From: Comamonadaceae bacterium CG_4_10_14_3_um_filter_60_75
GTDB lineage: Bacteria > Pseudomonadota > Gammaproteobacteria > Burkholderiales > Burkholderiaceae_C
NCBI GenBank assembly: GCA_002784245.1
Contig: PFKL01000153.1
Location: 1 to 24,424, forward strand
Length of the DNA: 24,424 bases
Direction of reading: 5' to 3'
Shown here: one piece after another, positions 1-6,701 of the stretch
How the letters are laid out: the number at the start of each line of letters is the position of its first letter
How positions within the stretch are numbered: the first letter of the stretch is position 1
Program-made: the position numbers and the translations under genes
The notes under the pieces: model-generated
Databases searched by the model: none
Seen by the model: only the letters and a program-made list of their open reading frames with translations
What the model was told of the DNA's origin: nothing

Positions 1-128
1 GCCAGCAATGGCGGGCGCGAATAAAAACCCATACAGAACATGCTCTATGAGCTACAGTAACAGTAGCAACTGTGTTTGGCCGACTGCGCCTGAAGACCAC
101 AACGCTAAATCCTGGTGCCGTGGCTTGG

Positions 129-380
129 CTACCTGCTGGCCTTGGTCACCAGTCCATAAAGCAGCAAAAGCACAATTGCCCCAACTACGCTGGCAATAAA
201 ACCGGCGGCACCACCGGCTCCATACAGCCCCATGGCCCGACCGGCGAAATTGGCGACGAAAGAGCCAGCAATACCTAACAGGGCAGTCATGATCATGCCC
301 AGTTTTTGGTCGCCTGGCAGCAACGCCCGGGCCACCAGGCCAACCAGAAATCCGATGATGGCCATCCATACGTAACTCAT
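129..380 (-). CDS. GlsB/YeaQ/YmgE family small membrane protein
   Basis: This 83-residue, glycine- and alanine-rich hydrophobic protein matches the transglycosylase-associated (GlsB/YeaQ/YmgE) family in length and pattern. It has an N-terminal membrane segment starting MSYVWMAIIGFLVGLVAR, a short polar turn with the family-typical 'LLPGDQKLG', and two further glycine-rich membrane segments (about residues 28-45 and 55-77). The ATG start is supported by a Shine-Dalgarno AAGGAG on the minus strand (complement of 388-393) seven bases upstream. Family members sit in the inner membrane and are often stress-induced; their biochemical role is unknown despite the 'transglycosylase-associated' name. 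It lies 150 bp downstream of the DUF2799 lipoprotein gene on the same strand and may have its own promoter. Confidence 0.85.
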   Translation of the reverse strand: MSYVWMAIIGFLVGLVARALLPGDQKLGMIMTALLGIAGSFVANFAGRAMGLYGAGGAAGFIASVVGAIVLLLLYGLVTKASR

Positions 381-474
381 TTGCTGACTCCTTGATGTGA
401 AATTGTTGAATCGGTTGGCAGCTTAACCGCTTCGTCGCCCGAGACGCATTTCTGGCCCTGGCTGCATGTGCCAA

Positions 475-503
475 AAGTCTGCAATCGCCAATTTTTCAGT
501 CAA
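475..503 (-). promoter_or_regulatory. Candidate promoter of the GlsB-type gene
   Basis: On the minus strand a TTGACT box (complement of 498-503) is followed after 17 bases by AGACTT (complement of 475-480). The -35 is good and the -10 is weak. It would give a leader of about 90 bases. A separate 14-nt palindrome, GGTCAA-GT-TTGACC (509-522), lies just upstream, between the lipoprotein stop codon and this promoter, and could be an operator. Confidence 0.3.
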
Positions 504-529
504 CCCGTGGTCAAGTTTGACCGTAGCGC

Positions 530-1060
530 CTACGGTGCCAGCAACCGCTGCTGGTTGATCAGATTGCGCAGCCGGAATTGCTCCCAGTCCAGCTGCTGTA
601 GTTCAAAGCGCAGTTGTTTCTTTTCTTCATCCTTGGTGGTGGTATCCAGCAGACTTTGCAGACGCTGCATCTCGTGGTTGTTGGCGCGAATCTGCTCACC
701 GGTTCGGTGAAACTGTAGCCCGGCGCTCAGGTAGTAGGTGAAGCGCTCGTAGCCAGATTGCGCCCGGCACACGGCGTCGGCCTGATGGCGACCCTGGGTG
801 CCTTCGCGCCAGCCGTTGGCCGGGGTGCAAAAGCGCAAGATGCCTGCGTCCCAACCTTTGCGGTAGGCTACCGCGTCGGGCGTGACGCCGACCTTGGCGC
901 AGTCTTTCACGTAGTCGGCCAGATGGCTCTCGGCCATGCCGATGGCACCGTCCTGCAGGCCCACCCGTTGCCAGTCGGCCACCTGGCATTGCGTCTCGGA
1001 CATCGACGCACAGCCAAACAGCGCCAACAGCAACAGCAGTAAAAAAATACGTCGCAACAT
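530..1060 (-). CDS. DUF2799 family lipoprotein
   Basis: The protein begins MLRRIFLLLLLLALFGC, a short basic-then-leucine-rich signal ending in a lipobox-like LFGC, so it is probably a lipoprotein acylated at Cys17. The phenylalanine at -2 is atypical. The mature part carries the DUF2799 pattern: 'YRKGWDAGILRFC', 'NGWREGTQG' and a second conserved Cys/Gly stretch ('VCRAQSGYE'). The C-terminal ~60 residues are rich in Glu, Gln, Leu and Arg and probably helical or coiled. An in-frame ATG lies seven codons further upstream (1081), but the signal peptide argues for the start at 1060. Function is unknown; family members are envelope proteins. The gene starts 30 bp after the hemG stop on the same strand, so the two are probably co-transcribed. 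Confidence 0.8.
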   Translation of the reverse strand: MLRRIFLLLLLLALFGCASMSETQCQVADWQRVGLQDGAIGMAESHLADYVKDCAKVGVTPDAVAYRKGWDAGILRFCTPANGWREGTQGRHQADAVCRAQSGYERFTYYLSAGLQFHRTGEQIRANNHEMQRLQSLLDTTTKDEEKKQLRFELQQLDWEQFRLRNLINQQRLLAP

Positions 1061-1090
1061 TGTGGCTCCTGTGCTGGCCACGCGCCGGGC

Positions 1091-1645
1091 TTACGCCGTA
1101 ACGGTTTGGAGATCGGGCAGCGCGCACACCGCGTGGGCGAAGGCTTCGACCCGACTCCAGTCGGTAAATTCAATCACCGTCTTGGGGTCGGTCGGGCCGC
1201 TGGTGATGAGCATGATGAAGCGGATCATCAGCCGATCCAGCGGGCCGTAAATGGGGTAGTTCAGCTTGCCGGCAAAAACCTCAAGCAGCTGCGGCTTCCA
1301 GGCAATGGTTTTCAGGTACTTGATCAGGTACGGGTTGTTCTCGGGGCGGTTTTTGTTGGGCTTGCGCGCGACGATGTTGACGGTAAAAAACGCGTTGGGC
1401 TTACGCTCCAGCACGGCCTGGTGTTTGGCGATGAACGCCGCCACCTGTGGCTGGTGTTTGCCGTAGCGGATGCTGGCACCAATAACGACGCGCTCAAAGG
1501 TATTCAGGTCGAGCGTGTCGGCTTGCGCAATGCTGACCAGCGTGACCTGCTGGCCCAGCGCTGTCATGACGAACTTGATGCGCTCACAAATTTTGACCGT
1601 GTGACCATCGGTGGTGGAATAAGCCAGAAGAATAGGGTGTGCCAT
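1091..1645 (-). CDS. hemG: HemG-type menaquinone-dependent protoporphyrinogen IX dehydrogenase
   Basis: HemG is an FMN protein of the long-chain flavodoxin fold that oxidises protoporphyrinogen IX to protoporphyrin IX in haem synthesis and passes electrons to respiratory quinone at the inner membrane. The sequence follows E. coli HemG along its length. It has the FMN phosphate loop 'AYSTTDGHT' (about residues 8-16), 'RVVIGASIRYGKH', the family insert with 'VNIVARKPNKNRPENNPY', then 'PIYGPLDRLMIRFIM' and 'TDWSRVEAFA' near the C-terminus. The ATG at 1645 is preferred over a TTG four codons upstream because it aligns with the family start. It lies 20 bp downstream of the flavin reductase gene on the same strand, consistent with an operon. 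Confidence 0.88.
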   Translation of the reverse strand: MAHPILLAYSTTDGHTVKICERIKFVMTALGQQVTLVSIAQADTLDLNTFERVVIGASIRYGKHQPQVAAFIAKHQAVLERKPNAFFTVNIVARKPNKNRPENNPYLIKYLKTIAWKPQLLEVFAGKLNYPIYGPLDRLMIRFIMLITSGPTDPKTVIEFTDWSRVEAFAHAVCALPDLQTVTA

Positions 1646-1665
1646 GGCGGGTATCAAATGAAGCG

Positions 1666-2214
1666 TTAGAGCGGATGCTCAGTGTAAAACTTGCCGCCGT
1701 GGTAAAGCAGTGGTGACGCACCAGCGCGGTGTTCGCAGTGCTCGACCTCACCGACAAAAATCACATGGTCGCCCTCGACATAGCGGCTGCGGTTGAAGCA
1801 TTCAAAATTGGCCACGCAACCGCAAATCAGCGGTGCACCGCTGACGCCTTCGGTAAAAGCCAGGTCCGCAAATCGGTCAACATGCGGATTGGCAAAACGC
1901 TGCGCCAGCGCCTGCTGGTCAGCGGCCAGGATGTTGATGGCGTAGTGCGAACCCTGACGAAACGCAGCCATCGAGCGCGCTGCCTGCGACAGGCTCCACA
2001 GCACAAGCGGCGGCGACAGCGACACCGAGTTGAATGAGTTGGCCGTCAGCCCGACCAGTTGACCGTCAGGCGCGCGCGCGGTGACGATCGTCACGCCGGT
2101 GGCAAACATGCCCAAGGCGGTACGAAACTCGTTGTTGGAGAACTGGGGTGAGCGGGCCTGCTGGGCCAAAGAAGTTGCTGGCATTGAACCAAATTTACCC
2201 GAAATAGAAGTCAT
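1666..2214 (-). CDS. Flavin reductase-like (FMN-binding split-barrel) protein
   Basis: This 182-residue protein matches the flavin reductase-like domain (Pfam PF01613 type) that reduces FMN/FAD with NAD(P)H or supplies reduced flavin to a partner oxygenase. Diagnostic stretches are 'FATGVTIVTARAPDGQLVGL', 'TANSFNSVSLSPPLVLWSL' and the ending 'LLYHGGKFYTEHP'. The N-terminal ~25 residues look unstructured, and an in-frame ATG at 2184 is an alternative start; neither ATG has a clear Shine-Dalgarno. No partner oxygenase is adjacent. The downstream neighbour is hemG, itself an FMN enzyme. A perfect inverted repeat at 2233-2254 lies 18 bp upstream of the start and probably controls the gene. Confidence 0.85.
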   Translation of the reverse strand: MTSISGKFGSMPATSLAQQARSPQFSNNEFRTALGMFATGVTIVTARAPDGQLVGLTANSFNSVSLSPPLVLWSLSQAARSMAAFRQGSHYAINILAADQQALAQRFANPHVDRFADLAFTEGVSGAPLICGCVANFECFNRSRYVEGDHVIFVGEVEHCEHRAGASPLLYHGGKFYTEHPL

Positions 2215-2232
2215 CTGGCCGCCATGGGGGCA

Positions 2233-2254
2233 ATACTGGTCTGTTGACCAGTAT
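2233..2254. promoter_or_regulatory. Perfect 22-nt inverted repeat, candidate operator
   Basis: ATACTGGTC-TGTT-GACCAGTAT is a perfect palindrome with 9-bp arms and a 4-nt spacer. It lies between the flavin reductase start (2214) and the -10 box of the divergent small-RNA candidate (2292-2297), so a bound dimer could affect both directions. The symmetry suits a TetR- or MarR-type dimer. The regulator is unknown. Confidence 0.55.
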
Positions 2255-2303
2255 CAGGGTTATTACTTAGAACCGGTTCAATTTGCACAAATATAATTCA
2301 GCC

Positions 2304-2367
2304 GCTGTCCTTTTTTAGCGATCAGAACAGCAAGCGAGTTCAGGAGCCCTTCGGGGCTCCTTTTTTT
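2304..2367 (+). ncRNA. Candidate small RNA ending in an intrinsic terminator
   Basis: A consensus -10 box TATAAT at 2292-2297 precedes a strong intrinsic terminator ending at 2367, with no plausible open reading frame between. Start at about 2304 is inferred from spacing, giving a transcript of roughly 64 nt. The -35 region is weak (TAGAAC/AGAACC around 2268-2274) and coincides with a 10-bp palindrome GAACCGGTTC (2270-2279), so an activator may be needed. A poly-U run lies internally (2311-2316). I do not recognise the RNA family. It could also be a terminated antisense or leader transcript. Confidence 0.4.
2342..2367 (+). terminator. Rho-independent terminator with UUCG tetraloop
   Basis: AGGAGCCC (2342-2349), loop TTCG (2350-2353) and GGGCTCCT (2354-2361) form a perfect 8-bp stem, followed by an uninterrupted T run to 2367. 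It works in the plus direction only, because the minus strand has no T tract after the stem. It abuts the stop codon of the convergent ClC gene, and no plus-strand protein gene precedes it. Confidence 0.85.
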
Positions 2368-3709
2368 ATGGCTGCTTGTTTTCTGGCGGATGTGGTAACC
2401 GCAGTAATTGCAGTTGCGCCAGCGCACCGTAGAGCGGCTTGCAAATCAGCCGAGACACGCCGCTGGCGACCATGGCTGTGGCCATCAGGCTCAGCACAAG
2501 GCCGTGGCCGTCGACCATTTCCATGACGATGATGAAGGACGTGAGCGGTGCCTGCGTGACCGCCGCCAGAAAACCCGCCATGCCCAGCGCGATTAGCGTT
2601 GGCGCGTTGACGTAATTCGTGAGCTGCGCCACATCATTGCCCAAAGCGCCGCCAATCGACAGCGCTGGCGCAAAAATGCCACCAGGCACCCCGGCCCAGG
2701 CGGTGACCCAGGTGGCGACGAATTTGAACAACACATACAGCGGCGCGGTGTCGTTGTTGCCCTCAAGCATGGCGCGGCTGTGCGCGTAACCGGTGCCAAA
2801 GGTGGTGCCGTTGCTGGCCAGGCCAATCAGGGCAATGACCAGCCCGCAGCCTGCAGCAAACGCCACCGGTGACTGCCGGCGCCAGCGGCTGAAGCGGTCC
2901 ACGCCGTCGCCGCGGATCGAGATCAGCAGCAGCCGGGCAAACAGCCCGCCGGCCAGGCCGCTGAGCACAGCTACCGCCAAGCCCGGCAGCAGCAACGCCA
3001 CGCTCAGGTTCTCGATCCGGATCACGCCAAAGTAGGTGGCATTACCGTAAATGGATACCGCCATCAAGCCGCTGAGCACGATGGCCGCCAGCAGCAGGCC
3101 GCTGGAGCGTTGCTCGGGTTTGCGCGACAGCTCTTCGATGGCGAACATCACGCCGCCCAGGGGCGTGTTGAATGCAGCGGCAATGCCGGCGGCACCACCT
3201 GCCATCATCAACCCGTGGGCAGATACCTGTGATTTGTCTGGAAGATAGCGCCGTGCGTGGTGCATGACGCCGGCGGCGATTTGCACCGACGGGCCCTCGC
3301 GCCCCAGCGACAGCCCGGCGAGCAGACCCCAGGTCGACAGCACCATTTTGGCCACTGTCAGTTTGAGAGAAACGTACAAGCTGCGGTGGCCGGGTGTGAC
3401 GCTGGCGTCCAACGCAGCCATCACCTGCGGGATACCCGAGCCGGCGCTGCCCATGGCGTAGCGGCGCATCAACCAGACGATGGCTGCCGTGCACAGCGGT
3501 GTCCACATCAGCGGCAGCCACCAGCGGCCGCCTTGCATCAATTCAAAGGCGGCAAACGCGCGCTCGGTCAGCCAGGTAAACAGTACCACCGTCAGCCCGG
3601 CCAGCGCGGCAAACGCCAACACCAACGCGCGCCCCGCCCACAGGTGCCAGTCGACCAGCTCGGTGCGGATGGCGCTCAAAACGGCGGAGCTGTCTTCTTC
3701 GTGGGTCAT
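2366..3709 (-). CDS. ClC-family chloride/proton transporter
   Basis: This 447-residue polytopic membrane protein has all the ClC signature segments that line the anion pathway: GSGIP (residues 90-94), GREGP (136-140) and GGIFAP (343-348). The external gating glutamate is E138, the glutamate of GREGP. An internal acidic pair, 'FAIEEL' (about 189-194), matches the proton glutamate region of exchangers such as E. coli ClcA. A C-terminal 'KPLYGAL' supplies the conserved tyrosine. These residues favour a Cl-/H+ antiporter over a channel, by family knowledge. No C-terminal CBS domain is present. The start ATG has no clear Shine-Dalgarno. The gene is divergent from the DapB-like gene, with a 124-bp intergenic region. 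Confidence 0.92.
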   Translation of the reverse strand: MTHEEDSSAVLSAIRTELVDWHLWAGRALVLAFAALAGLTVVLFTWLTERAFAAFELMQGGRWWLPLMWTPLCTAAIVWLMRRYAMGSAGSGIPQVMAALDASVTPGHRSLYVSLKLTVAKMVLSTWGLLAGLSLGREGPSVQIAAGVMHHARRYLPDKSQVSAHGLMMAGGAAGIAAAFNTPLGGVMFAIEELSRKPEQRSSGLLLAAIVLSGLMAVSIYGNATYFGVIRIENLSVALLLPGLAVAVLSGLAGGLFARLLLISIRGDGVDRFSRWRRQSPVAFAAGCGLVIALIGLASNGTTFGTGYAHSRAMLEGNNDTAPLYVLFKFVATWVTAWAGVPGGIFAPALSIGGALGNDVAQLTNYVNAPTLIALGMAGFLAAVTQAPLTSFIIVMEMVDGHGLVLSLMATAMVASGVSRLICKPLYGALAQLQLLRLPHPPENKQP

Positions 3710-3770
3710 GCAGAGGGAAATCTATTCATTGCGCATTGTGCGGGATTATTGGTTTCGTGCAAATATGATT

Positions 3771-3804
3771 TGCTATATTGGGCTGAGCCAGCACCCTTGC
3801 TGGC
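3771..3804 (+). promoter_or_regulatory. Extended -10 promoter and leader hairpin of the catabolic operon
   Basis: TGCTATATT (3771-3779) is an extended -10 element (TG-N-TATATT). A weak TTGGTT (3749-3754) lies upstream at a long 19-nt spacing. Just 5' is a small inverted repeat CAAAT-ATG-ATTTG (3760-3772) that could be a regulator site overlapping the -10. A 7-bp hairpin GCCAGCA-CCCT-TGCTGGC (3787-3804) would lie in the leader, ahead of the AGGAGG ribosome site at 3823-3828. Confidence 0.4.
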
Positions 3805-3833
3805 GCGGCAATACAACATGGCAGGAGGCGAAC

Positions 3834-4595
3834 ATGATCAAAGTTGGATTGGTAGGCTTTGGCAAAGCGGGGCAGGCGGTGGCACAGGTACTGCACGCTG
3901 ACCCGGAGATTGAATTGTGCTGGATTGCGCGCAAATCTGCCGAAAATGGCCGGTTCACCATCGACGGTGTCGACGTGCCGGTCTTTGGTCTGGCACAGAC
4001 CGATTGGGATACCTGTCTCGATGCCCATCCGGTCGACGCGCTGGTGGACTTCTCCCGACCTGAGTCGCTACACGGCTACGGTGAGCCGCTGCGCCAGCGA
4101 CACATGACGCTGGTGAGCGCCATCTCGGCTTACACACCAGAAGACCTGGCCTACGCCAGGACGCTGGGTGAGTCGACCCGGATCATGTGTTCGCCCAACA
4201 TTACTGTGGGCATCAATTTTTTGATCATGGCCGCGCGCCTGCTGCGCCAGATCGCACCGTTTGCCGACGTGGAAATTCTGGAGCAGCACTTTCGTGACAA
4301 GCCCGAGGTCTCTGGCACGGCGCGCAAAATTGCCGAGACCTTGAGCATTGACGACGCCCGAATCACATCCTTGCGCCTGGGCGGTATCGTCGGTCACCAC
4401 GAGGTGATCTTTGGCTTTCCGTACCAGACCGTGCGGCTGGTGCACGAGTCGATTGAGCGGCGTGCTTTTGGTACCGGCGCAGCTTTTGCGCTCAAGCAGT
4501 TGGCGCAGTGCGACAACGGTTTTTACACCTTTGATGACCTGATGATGCGGCTGGTTCGACATGAGTTGCTGCAAACCGGCGCGGCGGCACTATGA
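3834..4595 (+). CDS. Divergent dihydrodipicolinate reductase (DapB)-like oxidoreductase
   Basis: This 253-residue protein has the DapB fold signature: a Rossmann start 'MIKVGLVGFGKAGQ', 'VDFSRPES' (71-78), 'SPNITVGINFL' (120-130), 'SGTA' (160-163) and 'LRLGGIVGHHEVIFG' (180-194). The catalytic segment differs from biosynthetic DapB. The usual histidine pair before R-x-K is 'EQHFRDK', keeping H152 and K156 but with Phe for the second His. The loop to SGTA is one residue shorter and lacks the DAP motif, and the GTTG substrate motif reads 'AISAY'. It is therefore probably an NAD(P)H-dependent imine reductase for another substrate. An arginine with no acidic residue after the second strand ('IARKS') hints at NADPH. 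The start is fixed by AGGAGG five bases upstream. It is the first gene of the block. Confidence 0.8.
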   Translation: MIKVGLVGFGKAGQAVAQVLHADPEIELCWIARKSAENGRFTIDGVDVPVFGLAQTDWDTCLDAHPVDALVDFSRPESLHGYGEPLRQRHMTLVSAISAYTPEDLAYARTLGESTRIMCSPNITVGINFLIMAARLLRQIAPFADVEILEQHFRDKPEVSGTARKIAETLSIDDARITSLRLGGIVGHHEVIFGFPYQTVRLVHESIERRAFGTGAAFALKQLAQCDNGFYTFDDLMMRLVRHELLQTGAAAL

Positions 4596-4624
4596 TGCTC
4601 CTCCCGTAATTGTCGTTTTTGTTT

Positions 4625-5113
4625 ATGCCAAGAGCCGCTTCTTCCCGAGCTTCGGTTGTTACGTCTGCGCAGGTATTGCGCCGCTTTCGTGTCGTATTCA
4701 ATGCCATTCGGGCGCATTTCCAGCAGGTTGAAAAAAAAGTGGGATTGGGGGGCGCGCAGGTGTGGGCGTTGAGTGCCATTCGTGACCAACCGGATATTGG
4801 CATGGGGGAGCTGGCCCGGTGCATGGACATTCACCAGTCCACCGCCAGTAATCTGGTCAAAGGCTTGCTGCAAAAAGAACTGATCGGAGTGGAAAAAGAC
4901 GCCCAGGACAAACGCCATGTGCACCTGCAGGTCACGGCCAAGGCGCTGGCGCTGCTTAAAGACGTGCCTGGCCCGTTTGAAGGCGTTTTACCGGTGGCGC
5001 TGACGCAGCTCAATGCGGCAACGCTGCAGCGACTTGACAACGACCTGGGCGAACTGATTGCCCTGATTCAGGCTGACGAGACGGCAGGAAAAGTGCCGTT
5101 GGCCCAACTCTAG
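4625..5113 (+). CDS. MarR family transcriptional regulator
   Basis: This 162-residue winged-helix protein has the MarR layout: a helical N-terminus, then the HTH 'IGMGELARCMDIHQSTASNL' (about residues 59-78). The wing contains the family D-x-R signature as 'DAQDKRHVHLQVT', and C-terminal dimerisation helices follow. The ATG at 4625 is preferred over a TTG five codons upstream. It sits 29 bp after the DapB-like gene and 29 bp before the FAD subunit gene, inside the operon. It is therefore the probable autoregulating, substrate-responsive repressor of the pathway. The small inverted repeat at 3760-3772 is a possible binding site, which is an inference. Confidence 0.88.
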   Translation: MPRAASSRASVVTSAQVLRRFRVVFNAIRAHFQQVEKKVGLGGAQVWALSAIRDQPDIGMGELARCMDIHQSTASNLVKGLLQKELIGVEKDAQDKRHVHLQVTAKALALLKDVPGPFEGVLPVALTQLNAATLQRLDNDLGELIALIQADETAGKVPLAQL

Positions 5114-5142
5114 CCCTGCGCCTGCAGCGGCATGACTGAACC

Positions 5143-6324
5143 TTGCGCATACCAACGGGTACCCCTTTACACGCTAGCGCGCACGTGATCGTCGCGGGTG
5201 CTGGCATTGTCGGCGCGGCGATTGCGTTTTTTTTGACGCGCGCTGGCGTCAAAGTAACGCTGCTCGACGCACGCTGGCCAGCAGCGGGTGCCTCGGGCGC
5301 CTCTGACGGCGCTGTGTCGGTAGCCAGCAAGCGCCCGGGGCAGATGATGGCGTTGGCCTGCGAGGCTCGCACGCTCTATGGGCAGTGGGTCGACCAAGGC
5401 ATCATGCGCGACATCTACCACCCGCGCCCCACCTACCTGTTTGCCCGCACCGATGAAGAAGTGGCGGTGATTGCGCATCAGGGGTCGGATTTGATGGAAC
5501 TGGGCGAGCGCATCCTGCCGCTCACGCACGCCGAGCTGATGCAGCGTGTGCCCGGCCTGGGCCGCCATGTGCTCGCCGGCATGAAAGTGCCCGATGACGG
5601 GCACGCGCTGGGTTACCAGGTTGTGGATCGCCTGTTGCAGGCCAGCGGCGCGCAGGTTCTGCGCAACACGCCGGTGCAGCGCCTGGCCTTGTCGGACGAC
5701 CGGGTTGTCGGCGTGGTCACGCCAGCCGGAACCTTGGTGGCCGATCGCGTGGTGGTCGCGGCCGGATTGGGCACTGGTTTACTCACGGGCTTGCAGGACA
5801 TACTGATTCCCCGCAAAGGACAATTAATCGTGACCGACCGGGCTTCGCTCAGCGGCGCTGCGCTGCGCGGGCCGCTGTTGTCGGCCGGTTATCTGGCTGC
5901 CAAGCGGCGCATGGTGCTGGGGCAGAGCAGCATCAGCCTGGTGATCGACCCGCTGGCCACAGGCCAGTTTCTGATTGGCAGCAGCAGGGAAACCGGCTTT
6001 GCCGACCGACAGACTGACGTGCAGACCGTCTCCACCCTGTTGCGCGAGGCGCTGGCGGTTTACCCGGCGCTGGCGCGCCAGCGGGTGATCCGTACCTTTG
6101 CCGGTATTCGCATTGGCACCCAGGATGGCTTGCCCATTGTTGGTCGTCATCCGACCTTGCCCGGCCTGTTCATCGCCAGTGGCATGGAGGGCGACGGCAT
6201 TTGCCTGGCACCGGTGATCGGTGCCGCAGTGGCCGACATGGTGCGCGATCAGCCCCCGCGCTTTGATGTGTCTGCGCTTAAACCTGGGCGCTTTGGTGAT
6301 TTGCCATTGCGCCAGGCCAACTGA
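5143..6324 (+). CDS. FAD-dependent amino acid oxidoreductase, HcnC / D-hydroxyproline dehydrogenase beta-like
   Basis: This 393-residue DAO-fold flavoprotein has an N-terminal FAD-binding motif 'VIVAGAGIVGAAIAFFL' (about 15-31). Its DadA/HcnC-type C-terminus reads 'TFAGIRIGTQDGLPIVG' followed by 'GMEGDGICLAPVIG'. The family oxidises amino or imino acids to imines. In HcnABC, octopine/nopaline oxidase and D-hydroxyproline dehydrogenase it is the catalytic subunit alongside HcnA- and HcnB-type partners, both of which follow here. The start is uncertain: no ATG is available, so I used the TTG at 5143. A GTG at 5185 would begin directly before the FAD motif. Neither has a clear ribosome site. The actual substrate cannot be read from sequence. 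Confidence 0.85.
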   Translation: MRIPTGTPLHASAHVIVAGAGIVGAAIAFFLTRAGVKVTLLDARWPAAGASGASDGAVSVASKRPGQMMALACEARTLYGQWVDQGIMRDIYHPRPTYLFARTDEEVAVIAHQGSDLMELGERILPLTHAELMQRVPGLGRHVLAGMKVPDDGHALGYQVVDRLLQASGAQVLRNTPVQRLALSDDRVVGVVTPAGTLVADRVVVAAGLGTGLLTGLQDILIPRKGQLIVTDRASLSGAALRGPLLSAGYLAAKRRMVLGQSSISLVIDPLATGQFLIGSSRETGFADRQTDVQTVSTLLREALAVYPALARQRVIRTFAGIRIGTQDGLPIVGRHPTLPGLFIASGMEGDGICLAPVIGAAVADMVRDQPPRFDVSALKPGRFGDLPLRQAN

Positions 6325-6413
6325 GTTACATGACGGGTCTTGCGCGGGTAAATCCGCAACATGGGGCCTGAGTGATCTGTTATCGTTGTTTGCACATTTG
6401 CCCAAATCAATCC

Positions 6414-6701
6414 ATGTCTGAAACTGCTGCGCTGCATTTTTACTGGCGTTCACAGCCCGTCCCGTTTCGCGCTGGTGAAACCCTTGCGGCGGCGTTGCAG
6501 CGTGCCGGGCTGTCCGATCTGGGGTCTGCGGTAGGCGGCCTGCACGGACGCTATTTTTGCGGCATCGGTACCTGCCAGGCGTGTTTGGTGTCGATCAACG
6601 ATGCCAGCCCGGTCGAGGCCTGCCTGACGCCGGCGCAAGAGGGGATGCGACTCAGTCCGGCACTGCTGCAACGAAGTGCCGAAGCCGGGGTGAGTTCATG
6701 A
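6414..6701 (+). CDS. (2Fe-2S)-binding subunit, HcnA / D-hydroxyproline dehydrogenase gamma-like
   Basis: This 95-residue ferredoxin-like subunit carries a cluster motif C49-x4-C54-x2-C57 ('CGIGTCQAC') and a fourth cysteine at C70, the arrangement of the small iron-sulfur subunit of HcnABC and opine oxidases. It would pass electrons between the flavin subunits. The ATG at 6414 gives the family length; an upstream in-frame GTG at 6372 would add 14 residues with no family resemblance. Its stop overlaps the next start as ATGA (6698-6701), showing translational coupling. The 89-bp gap before it is the longest within the oxidase genes and has no obvious Shine-Dalgarno or terminator. Confidence 0.88.
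   Translation: MSETAALHFYWRSQPVPFRAGETLAAALQRAGLSDLGSAVGGLHGRYFCGIGTCQACLVSINDASPVEACLTPAQEGMRLSPALLQRSAEAGVSS

Noticed and set aside
1..128. Possible start of a minus-strand gene at position 41 running off the left edge
   Set aside because: Only about 14 codons are visible, with no ribosome site or recognisable sequence, so it cannot be supported.
3480..3833. N-terminal extension of the DapB-like protein
   Set aside because: The extension overlaps the divergent ClC gene, and a perfect AGGAGG lies five bases before the ATG at 3834, which begins the Rossmann motif.
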